NCBI RefSeq assembly: GCF_013377255.1
Contig: NZ_CP016614.1
Span: forward strand, 1,248,501 to 1,312,500
DNA length: 64,000 bases
Source of the DNA: Mannheimia granulomatis
Lineage (GTDB): Bacteria; Pseudomonadota; Gammaproteobacteria; Enterobacterales; Pasteurellaceae
Reading direction: 5' to 3'
Shown here: piece by piece, positions 8,578 to 15,074 of the stretch
How the letters are laid out: each line of letters starts with the position of its first letter
Position numbering within the stretch: the stretch's first letter is position 1
Translations under genes and position numbers: made by a program
Notes under the pieces: model-generated
What the model was told of the DNA's origin: nothing
Seen by the model: the letters and a program-made list of their open reading frames with translations, nothing else
Databases searched by the model: none

Positions 8578-9693
8578 TTAATGGCTGCTGCCTTTCACAT
8601 CTTTGGCGTTACGTTGCAGATAAATGGTGACTGCACGCACATCGTCCGCCGTCATTGAAGTACGGTCTTTCATCGAGTTCACTACGCCGATCCATTGGTT
8701 TGCGGTGTAGTGATCCGCCCCGATTGCGGCATGGCAGCCGCTACAATGGGTTTGGTTTAAGTTATTGCCGAACGCATTGAGTGCATCGATGTTTGCCGTT
8801 ACGCTATTTTTATCCGCAATCACCTCAAAGCTGATCTCTTTCCAATCAGAGTCAGTCACTTTATCGTGTACGGTCTGTTTAATAGTGACTTTTTTCTGCT
8901 CTTCATCGCCAAGCAGTGCCACCATAATGCGTTGCCCTATTCCGGCATACACCACGCTTTCTGCACCGGCTTGCTGCCAGCCTTTGACAGTGGCTTTCAC
9001 TTTTCCGTTTTCATCACGCCAATCGGTTAATTCAGCAAATGGCATTAAACGAGCTTCGCCGCCTTCGGTAAACTGCATGGTTGTCATCGCAAGAGCGTAA
9101 AGGGTTTTATCACTGCTCGTAAATTCCGCCCCGTGTTTGGCTAACTCACCGGCAGCAGCGGCGTTATCTACCGGCATTTCTGGCATAAAGTGGACGATTC
9201 CTTTGTGACAATCAATACAGGTTTGGTTAGTTTCTTGGGCTAATTTATGCATTTTTTGAGCAGCTTCTTTTTGATCTGAAAGCACCATTGCCTCAAAGCT
9301 GTGGCACGAACGGCAGGTGGCAGAATCGTTCGCTTTCATATCCGCCCACACTTTTTGCGCCATTTCTAAACGATGGGCTTCATAGGCTTCTTGATCGGGT
9401 AATTTATTGGTAATAAAGGTATGCCAAACATCTTTTAAGGCAATGACTTTCGCTTTAAAATAATGCAAGCCATCTTGTGAAACATAGCAATCAGAACATT
9501 CAGCACGGATTCCTTTGCGGTTAGAGAAATGCACGCTACCTTCCCACTCAGCTTGTGGGTGAGTCATTGAATGGCAGGTAACACAAAACTCTGTTGAATT
9601 AGTTGCTTTCATCGCATATTGGCTACCACCCCAAATAGCAGCACCTAATGCCATAATGCCGACAAAAATGGCTGTTTTTTTCAACTTAGACAT
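8578..9693 (-). CDS. torY: Multihaem c-type cytochrome, electron donor to TorZ
   Basis: NapC/NirT-type membrane-anchored cytochrome of the TorC/TorY family that passes electrons from menaquinol to the periplasmic reductase. Seen: one N-terminal membrane anchor (residues 7-25) and CxxCH sites at 37-41 (CVTCH), 127-131 (CRSCH), 159-163 (CIDCH) and, in the extra C-terminal domain, 317-321 (CSGCH). The second site of the NapC module reads CSDCY (66-70): Tyr replaces the haem-ligating His through what would be a single C-to-T change. Length 371 aa is normal. GGGGGAG precedes the ATG. It lies between the putative regulator and torZ on the same strand. Confidence 0.92.
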   Translation of the reverse strand: MSKLKKTAIFVGIMALGAAIWGGSQYAMKATNSTEFCVTCHSMTHPQAEWEGSVHFSNRKGIRAECSDCYVSQDGLHYFKAKVIALKDVWHTFITNKLPDQEAYEAHRLEMAQKVWADMKANDSATCRSCHSFEAMVLSDQKEAAQKMHKLAQETNQTCIDCHKGIVHFMPEMPVDNAAAAGELAKHGAEFTSSDKTLYALAMTTMQFTEGGEARLMPFAELTDWRDENGKVKATVKGWQQAGAESVVYAGIGQRIMVALLGDEEQKKVTIKQTVHDKVTDSDWKEISFEVIADKNSVTANIDALNAFGNNLNQTHCSGCHAAIGADHYTANQWIGVVNSMKDRTSMTADDVRAVTIYLQRNAKDVKGSSH

Positions 9694-9741
9694 AAAACTC
9701 CCCCACTTAAAAACTAAAAATTAAAGACAAGGAAATTTTAT

Positions 9742-9797
9742 TAACTCTCAAGAGGTATAAGCAATAAGTAAAAATACGTATTAACTCATTAGAGTTA
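9742..9797. promoter_or_regulatory. Two palindromic operator-like boxes upstream of torY
   Basis: TAACTC-N4-GAGTTA at 9782-9797 (perfect) and TAACTC-N4-GAGGTA at 9742-9757 (one mismatch) start exactly 40 bp apart, about four helical turns. They lie in the 173-nt gap between the regulator gene and torY, 49 and 89 nt from the torY ATG. Dyads of this size suit LuxR-type HTH dimers, so the adjacent regulator is the natural candidate. The protein bound is inferred. Confidence 0.6.
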
Positions 9798-9866
9798 GAT
9801 GAATTTGATCTAAAACAAAAAACAGGCAAAAATAAGGTGGATTGAAATTCAATACACCTTGTTAGA

Positions 9867-11609
9867 TTAGGCTTTAAATAAAAACCAAGGAGGAAGGACA
9901 AATTGCGAATCAGCAAATAAATCTGGCGCAATCACTGCACTTCTGCCTTGCTGTATCTGATAAATCAGTTGCGGCAGACTGATTGATAGATCCTTTGTTT
10001 CCAGATAAGTTAACCCAATTTGACTATCAGTATTAAAATAATAAGTACCATTCACTCCATGATGTGGCAGAGTACGAATGGCGTTAGATACTGCCTTGAA
10101 ATGGCGAGGAGAAACGCTTTGCTTCCACGCCACTGCTAAAATATTCGTTTGATCATAAGCAATGCTGGCTTGCGAATAGGTTGGTTTACGACCAAAGAAA
10201 TTTTCGTAATGCTGGCTAAATTGCTTGCCTAAATAGTTTTGGCTTAATCCGCTATTGGTACTCCATAATACTCCCTCGCAAGGCTGCTCGTGCGGTAAAA
10301 AGGTAGAAGGGGCATAGATACTGTAAATAATTGCATTAGTCGGATTTTGGATAAATGCTTGGTGGAAATTCACAATATCTTCGGCAAAATACGAAGCCAG
10401 CACAATAATAGAAGGCGATAAATTATGTACGTGCTTCATCAAGTTATCATACGCATTTGGCTCTTGTACCAGCTCAATATGGTCCACACGCCACCCCTGA
10501 ACACGTAAATTAAGCGTGAGGTTTTCAATGCCAATATCCACTTTTTGCCATTTAACCGAGACCACCATCACTGTTTTATTTTGTACCAAATGGGCATAAT
10601 GGTAACGGTAATAGTCTAAAAATTGGCAAACACCAGAGTTGTAAGTTACGTCACTGGCACAGACTTGGAACATATTTTCAATTCGTTTGTTCTGTAAATT
10701 TTGTGCAAGTTTATTAGAACCACTATGGGTGGCAATATGCAGATAAGGAATTCCTTCTGTAGCAATCAATTCGTGGACTTCGGGCAAATAGCAGGCATAA
10801 GCAGTAGATATAGCATCTACATCTTGATCGAATAAATGGTTATAAGCATTGAGAATGCTAGATTTGTCTTCTACACAAAAACCGGCTGTGGCCATTTGCA
10901 ACTTTCGTCCGTTAATACCACCTTGGCGATTAATCATTTCCACCGCAAGCTGCGTACCGTTAAGTAGTTCTTTGGTATCAATTTCGCCAATGCCTTTTTC
11001 AACATAAGGCACGCCAATAATAATCGGGCGACTATGATAATTATTGATAGCAAACAAGTGACTCTCTTTACCTGCAAGCGGTTGTTTTTCGGCAATAATT
11101 TGCAAAGCGATTTGTTCGATTTTAAAGCTGGCAAGAATCGATTTTTCTAACTGCCCCGGTGTAGGCAAACAAATAAGATGTTCACTAACAGCAAAAATAG
11201 CTAATAAAGTCCGACTTTCAGTTTGGGTTTTAGCAAAAATATTCTCAATATGTTTATCAACAGTGCGCTTACTGATATTGAGTGTTTTAGCAATTTCTTC
11301 ATTGCTTAACCCGCTACTGACTAAAGTAAGCAACTCAAGTTCACGCTTACTTAATTCAAAAGGTAATTCGGTTTGCTCTGCCTGAATCAAGGCAAATGCT
11401 TGGTAGCGCTTCAAATTCACTTTAAGCCAAAGATGGTCCGGTAAACAATAGTAAAATTGCAAAGCTATTTTATCAGAATAAAGCAACGCCTGCGCATAAT
11501 GGCAAATCTGCTTCCGTTGCCTAAAATATTCTGCACCGGCTTTATCTTCCCACTCAAAGACGTCACCTTGTTTATCCACTAAACAAGCCCACTGATTACG
11601 ATAAGTCAT
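9867..11609 (-). CDS. LuxR-type HTH regulator fused to a type I periplasmic-binding-protein-like sensor
   Basis: Predicted cytosolic one-component regulator. Residues 1-80 are an unassigned N-terminal region; about 85-140 is a LuxR/FixJ HTH (LSKRELELLTLVSSGLSNEE, then ISKRTVDKHIENIF); from about 193 to the end the protein resembles branched-chain amino acid/amide-binding periplasmic proteins (Peripla_BP_6 type: LLNGTQLAVEMINRQGGING and a later SQASIAYDQTN segment). No signal peptide or membrane segment is visible, so the binding domain should act inside the cell. GAGGT precedes the ATG. It lies on the torYZ strand, 173 nt before torY, and two palindromes occupy that gap. By analogy with TorT, also a type I binding protein, it may sense the oxide substrate; that is inference. 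Confidence 0.8.
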   Translation of the reverse strand: MTYRNQWACLVDKQGDVFEWEDKAGAEYFRQRKQICHYAQALLYSDKIALQFYYCLPDHLWLKVNLKRYQAFALIQAEQTELPFELSKRELELLTLVSSGLSNEEIAKTLNISKRTVDKHIENIFAKTQTESRTLLAIFAVSEHLICLPTPGQLEKSILASFKIEQIALQIIAEKQPLAGKESHLFAINNYHSRPIIIGVPYVEKGIGEIDTKELLNGTQLAVEMINRQGGINGRKLQMATAGFCVEDKSSILNAYNHLFDQDVDAISTAYACYLPEVHELIATEGIPYLHIATHSGSNKLAQNLQNKRIENMFQVCASDVTYNSGVCQFLDYYRYHYAHLVQNKTVMVVSVKWQKVDIGIENLTLNLRVQGWRVDHIELVQEPNAYDNLMKHVHNLSPSIIVLASYFAEDIVNFHQAFIQNPTNAIIYSIYAPSTFLPHEQPCEGVLWSTNSGLSQNYLGKQFSQHYENFFGRKPTYSQASIAYDQTNILAVAWKQSVSPRHFKAVSNAIRTLPHHGVNGTYYFNTDSQIGLTYLETKDLSISLPQLIYQIQQGRSAVIAPDLFADSQFVLPPWFLFKA

Positions 11610-11664
11610 GTTGACCTCAAATAAAAAATTTCACTTAAAATAACAAAATTATCCGTGGTTTCCT

Positions 11665-11678
11665 ATGATATAAATCAA
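11665..11678. promoter_or_regulatory. FNR-like site between the regulator gene and moaA
   Basis: ATGAT-ATAA-ATCAA matches the FNR dyad TTGAT-N4-ATCAA at nine of ten positions. It lies between two divergent genes and could serve either. Anaerobic control would fit both the tor block and moaA. Confidence 0.55.
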
Positions 11679-11729
11679 ACACCGGTTAGAATGTTTGAGC
11701 GCTTGAATCAACTATTTAAATTCTACCTC

Positions 11730-11758
11730 TTGCCTAATTATTTTTATCCCCCTACAAT
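11730..11758 (+). promoter_or_regulatory. Sigma-70 promoter of the moaA leader
   Basis: TTGCCT and TACAAT are separated by 17 bases; the -10 box ends about 20 nt before the first conserved riboswitch block. Good spacing and a near-consensus -10 support it. Confidence 0.65.
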
Positions 11759-11777
11759 AAAGTTAAATTTTAATTTA

Positions 11778-11910
11778 CGACTCCGAGCATAGTTACCTAA
11801 TTCTAAAAATTAAAGACCAATTTTTGATATGGAATTTATGCCAGTAACAGTGAAAGCTGTTCAAAGGATAACTTAGAAATGGGTTGTCCTCTCGTGTTTA
11901 GAAAGGTGTC
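11778..11910 (+). ncRNA. Moco-type riboswitch upstream of moaA
   Basis: The leader begins CGACTCCGAGC and ends GTTTAGAAAGGTGTC, two bases before the moaA ATG. GACUCC and GGUGUC can pair as a closing P1 stem; the internal CAGTGAAAGCTG hairpin fits the known fold. The 3' strand of P1 contains the AAGGTG ribosome-binding site, so cofactor-stabilised folding should hide it, as proposed for E. coli moaA. The same conserved blocks recur upstream of torZ. Confidence 0.85.
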
Positions 11911-11912
11911 AA

Positions 11913-12935
11913 ATGCAATCTATTATCCCAACTAAAAATGTGGGTAATGATATTTCCGGGCTTGTTGATCGCTTTCAGCGTCAATACACCTATTTGAGAT
12001 TATCCGTTACCGATGTTTGTAACTTCCGTTGTAATTACTGCTTGCCTAACGGCTATCAGCCACCTTCGCATAAGCAGACATTTCTGAAAGTGGACGAAAT
12101 CCAACGTATCGCTAAAGCCTTTGCTAATTTAGGGACGGAAAAAATCCGTATCACCGGTGGCGAGCCGACTTTACGCAAAGATTTTGCTGAAATTGCTCAT
12201 ACCCTTTCACAAACTGCCGGCATCCGCAAAGTCGCCTTAACCACTAACGGCTACCGAATGGAGCGTGATGTTGCTCTTTGGCAGCAAGCAGGAATTACCG
12301 ACATTAATGTAAGTGTCGATAGTTTAGACACCCGTCAATTCCAATTAATCACGGGTGAAAACAAGCTGCAATCCATTCTGAAAGGGATCGATAAAGCCTT
12401 TGAACTTGGCTATAAAAAAATCAAAGTTAATGCAGTTTTGATGAAACAATATACCGCTCCTGAACTGGATAGATTCCTTGCTTGGATTAAAGATAAACCG
12501 ATTCAAATGCGTTTTATCGAACTGATGGAAACCGGAGAAATAGATAGCTTTTTCAAAGCCCAACATCTTTCCGGACAATCTGTGATGGAGCGTTTATTAA
12601 GAGAAGGTTGGCAGTTACAACCTAAAGCAATGTCAGACGGGCCTGCCAAAGTACTTTCTCACCCTGATTACCAAGGCGAAATCGGTTTGATTATGCCTTA
12701 TGAAAAGAATTTCTGTGCCTCTTGCAACCGCCTGAGAGTGTCTGCCTTAGGCAAATTACACCTCTGCTTATTTGGCGAAGAAGGCATTGATATTCGGGAT
12801 TTATTGCAGTCAGACGATCAACAATTACAGCTTGAGACTCGCTTGAAATCGGCTTTACAAGGCAAACGAAAACACCACTATTTGCATATTGGGGATAGCG
12901 GAGTGAGGAATAATCTTTCTTCTATTGGAGGGTAA
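11913..12935 (+). CDS. moaA: GTP 3',8-cyclase (molybdenum cofactor biosynthesis protein A)
   Basis: Radical-SAM enzyme that rearranges GTP in the first step of molybdopterin synthesis. Seen: the N-terminal 4Fe-4S site C36-x3-C40-x2-C43 (VCNFRCNYC), the SAM-binding GGEP segment (ITGGEPTL), the second cluster in the C-terminal half (CASCNRLRVSALGKLHLC) and the C-terminal GG. Length 340 aa is normal. The start is fixed by AAGGTG, which is also the last conserved block of the riboswitch. moaC, moaD and moaE follow after a 405-nt gap filled with palindromes; moaB is absent, as MogA can do its job elsewhere. Confidence 0.97.
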   Translation: MQSIIPTKNVGNDISGLVDRFQRQYTYLRLSVTDVCNFRCNYCLPNGYQPPSHKQTFLKVDEIQRIAKAFANLGTEKIRITGGEPTLRKDFAEIAHTLSQTAGIRKVALTTNGYRMERDVALWQQAGITDINVSVDSLDTRQFQLITGENKLQSILKGIDKAFELGYKKIKVNAVLMKQYTAPELDRFLAWIKDKPIQMRFIELMETGEIDSFFKAQHLSGQSVMERLLREGWQLQPKAMSDGPAKVLSHPDYQGEIGLIMPYEKNFCASCNRLRVSALGKLHLCLFGEEGIDIRDLLQSDDQQLQLETRLKSALQGKRKHHYLHIGDSGVRNNLSSIGG

Positions 12936-13018
12936 ACGCTAACTTTTGGGACTAACTTTTCAAACTATCGCTTGCTTTGCAAGCTCAAACACGAAAAGTT
13001 ATCCTCAAAAGTTTACGC
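12933..13018. repeat. Long imperfect hairpin after moaA
   Basis: The segment starting at the moaA stop codon (GCTAACTTTTGGGACTAAC...) pairs imperfectly with the segment ending at 13018 over about 25 bp, and a perfect GCTTGC-TTT-GCAAGC hairpin sits in the middle (12970-12984). It could act as terminator or attenuator between moaA and moaC; there is no clear T run. Confidence 0.6.
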
Positions 13019-13114
13019 AACCGCTACGGCGGAAAATAGGGGCAATAAAGAGCATTATTTTGGAATTCTTTTGCAAAATTTTAGTTAAAACCAGTTACTT
13101 GTAATGCCTAGTTA

Positions 13115-13290
13115 TCCCCTTCTGAACCGCCTGAGCGACTTTGAATTTGTAGGAAAAATTTAGTGTCTGAGCCAACGAAGTTGGCGAGTTTTAAATTTTT
13201 CCGTCAAGCAAATTCAAATAAAGCGAAGACAGCGGTGAAGTAGGGTGTGCTTTCTTTGGTTACTTTCTTTGCACAAGCAAAGAAAGTAAC
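13115..13290. repeat. Multi-stem palindromic element before moaC
   Basis: Nested inverted repeats without an ORF: TTGAATTTG (13141) with CAAATTCAA (13209), GGAAAAATTTA (13152) with TAAATTTTTCC (13192), GCCAAC-GAA-GTTGGC (13171-13185), and a perfect 14-bp stem GTTACTTTCTTTGC/GCAAAGAAAGTAAC (13259-13290, 4-base loop). The nesting resembles a non-autonomous palindromic insertion. With the hairpin at 12933-13018 it accounts for most of the 405-nt moaA-moaC gap. Confidence 0.7.
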
Positions 13291-13340
13291 ATAAAACCCG
13301 CGATATTAATTTCAAAACTAAATTTAAAGAGACAAAATAA

Positions 13341-13817
13341 ATGAACAACTTCACCCACATCAACCAAAACGGCGAAGCCAATATGGTCGATGTTTCGATG
13401 AAACAAGAAACGGTTCGAGTTGCCCGTGCAGAAGCCTTCGTGCGAATGAATTCGGAAACATTACAAATGATCATTAGTGGCAATCATCATAAAGGCGATG
13501 TTTTTGCTACCGCCCGTATCGCCGGCATTCAAGCAGCGAAAAGAACTTGGGAACTCATTCCACTTTGTCATCCATTACTTCTTTCAAAAGTAGAAGTTCA
13601 GCTTGAAGCGTTACCGGAAGCCAACCAAGTACGTATTGAATCGCTTTGTAAATTGAGTGGCAAAACCGGTGTAGAAATGGAAGCCCTAACCGCGGCAAGC
13701 GTTGCTGCACTGACTATTTACGATATGTGCAAGGCAGTACAAAAAGATATGGTAATTGAAAATATCCGCCTATTACATAAAAGCGGCGGCAAATCAGGAG
13801 ATTTCAACGTTGATTAA
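13341..13817 (+). CDS. moaC: Cyclic pyranopterin monophosphate synthase
   Basis: Converts the MoaA product to cyclic pyranopterin monophosphate. Seen: family segments TARIAGIQAAKRTWELIPLC with HPL after it, TGVEMEALTA and YDMCKA, with the conserved Lys in the C-terminal KSGGKSG. Length 158 aa is normal. The ribosome-binding site is weak (AAAGAGA). Its last eight bases overlap the TTG start of moaD, implying translational coupling. Confidence 0.96.
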   Translation: MNNFTHINQNGEANMVDVSMKQETVRVARAEAFVRMNSETLQMIISGNHHKGDVFATARIAGIQAAKRTWELIPLCHPLLLSKVEVQLEALPEANQVRIESLCKLSGKTGVEMEALTAASVAALTIYDMCKAVQKDMVIENIRLLHKSGGKSGDFNVD

Positions 13818-14055
13818 AGTATTATTTTTCGCTCAAGTGCGTGAACTTGTCGCAACCGATATGTTAGAAGTGCAAGCCAATTTCACTACAGCAGAAGAAC
13901 TGCGTGAACATTTAAGCCAGCAAGGCCAAAAATGGCAACTTGCGTTAGAAAAAGGTAAATTATTAGTGGCAATCAATCAAACCATTTCGCCATTAGATAG
14001 CCCGATTAAAGATGGTGATGAAGTTGCCTTTTTCCCACCGGTAACAGGGGGCTAA
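13810..14055 (+). CDS. moaD: Molybdopterin synthase sulfur-carrier subunit
   Basis: Small ubiquitin-like sulfur carrier whose C-terminal Gly-Gly is thiocarboxylated and donates sulfur in molybdopterin synthesis. The protein ends FFPPVTGG as required. An ATG farther upstream (13756) would give an 18-residue extension lying inside moaC; instead AGGAG (13796-13800) points to a TTG start at 13810, giving exactly 81 aa, the usual length. The start overlaps the moaC stop; the stop codon abuts the moaE ATG. Confidence 0.93.
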   Translation: MIKVLFFAQVRELVATDMLEVQANFTTAEELREHLSQQGQKWQLALEKGKLLVAINQTISPLDSPIKDGDEVAFFPPVTGG

Positions 14056-14511
14056 ATGAATTCCACCTTAATTGAAGTACAAGAAAGCGAATTTGACCAA
14101 AACCAGATTTACCGTTGGTTAAGCGAACATCATTCTGTTGGGGCAACCACACTTTTTATCGGCAAAGTGCGTGAAATGAATTTGGGCGATAATGTTTCAG
14201 GTTTATTTCTTGAACACTACCCTGCAATGACGAAAAAGGCCCTACAAGAAATTGTGGATGAAGCTCGCACCCGTTGGGATATTCAACGTGTTGCGGTTAT
14301 TCACCGCATCGGACAACTCCACACCGGCGATGAAATTGTGTTGGTAGGCGTAAGTTCTGCCCACCGAGGCGATGCCTACCACGCCAATGAATTTATTATG
14401 GATTACCTCAAAACCAAAGCACCTTTTTGGAAACGCGAACAGACCCAAAATGGCGAGCGTTGGATTGAAGGGCGAGAAAGCGATCAGTTTGAGGCGGAAA
14501 AATGGAAATAA
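14056..14511 (+). CDS. moaE: Molybdopterin synthase catalytic subunit
   Basis: Large subunit of molybdopterin synthase; transfers sulfur from MoaD to cyclic pyranopterin monophosphate. Seen: GATTLFIGKVRE, LEHYPAM, the IHRIG-x2-HTGDEIVLVGV core and the C-terminal KTKAPFWKRE segment with the catalytic Lys. 151 aa is full length. The ATG directly follows the moaD stop, so translation should be coupled. Confidence 0.96.
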   Translation: MNSTLIEVQESEFDQNQIYRWLSEHHSVGATTLFIGKVREMNLGDNVSGLFLEHYPAMTKKALQEIVDEARTRWDIQRVAVIHRIGQLHTGDEIVLVGVSSAHRGDAYHANEFIMDYLKTKAPFWKREQTQNGERWIEGRESDQFEAEKWK

Positions 14512-14540
14512 TCTGCTATAATCATCAGAAATTTTGTGGG

Positions 14541-14558
14541 GGCGGGTTAAAACCCGCC
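14541..14558. terminator. Hairpin between moaE and ybeY
   Basis: GGCGGGTT and AACCCGCC form an 8-bp GC-rich stem with a 2-base loop, 30 nt after moaE. There is no following T run, so it may be a short palindromic repeat rather than a classical terminator; a similar hairpin with CAGG arms lies at 42597. Confidence 0.45.
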
Positions 14559-14584
14559 CGCAATCTATTTATGGAATGGATAAA

Positions 14585-15067
14585 ATGACAACACCTATCA
14601 TCGATCTACAAATTGCCAGCGAAAACCAAGATAATTTACCTACATTTGAACAATTTACCCTTTGGGTAACAAAGGCATTAAGCATTGAAGCTCAAACAGA
14701 AAATTTTCCTGAAACCGAGTTAACTATTCGCATTGTAGATGAGGCAGAAAGCCACGAACTCAATCTTACTTACCGAGGCAAAGATAAACCGACTAACGTG
14801 CTTTCTTTCCCTTTTGAAGTACCTGAAGGTATTGAAATGCCATTATTAGGCGACTTGGTAATTTGTCGTCAAGTTGTGGAAAAAGAGGCTGTAGAACAAG
14901 CGATTTCGCTTGAATCCCACTGGGCACATTTAGCGATTCACGGCACCCTTCACCTACTCGGTTACGATCATTTAACCGATGAAGAAGCCGAAGAAATGGA
15001 AAACTTAGAAACGGAGATTATGCAAAGTTTAGGGTACGAAGATCCTTATATTTCAGAAAAAGAATAA
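14585..15067 (+). CDS. ybeY: Endoribonuclease YbeY (rRNA maturation)
   Basis: Metal-dependent RNase for 16S rRNA 3'-end maturation and ribosome quality control. The zinc motif HxxxHxxxxxH is present as HGTLHLLGYDH, and the N-terminal half carries NLTYRGKDKPTNVLSFPF. The frame opens earlier at a TTG (14534), but that would run through the GC hairpin; I prefer the ATG at 14585 (160 aa); 14576 is an alternative. Usual bacterial length is about 155 aa. tmcA starts seven bases after its stop. Confidence 0.95.
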   Translation: MTTPIIDLQIASENQDNLPTFEQFTLWVTKALSIEAQTENFPETELTIRIVDEAESHELNLTYRGKDKPTNVLSFPFEVPEGIEMPLLGDLVICRQVVEKEAVEQAISLESHWAHLAIHGTLHLLGYDHLTDEEAEEMENLETEIMQSLGYEDPYISEKE

Positions 15068-15074
15068 TTTTATC

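Noticed and set aside
12936..13340. A missing or decayed moaB between moaA and moaC
   Set aside because: No MoaB-like coding remnant in any frame; the gap is palindromic repeat sequence.
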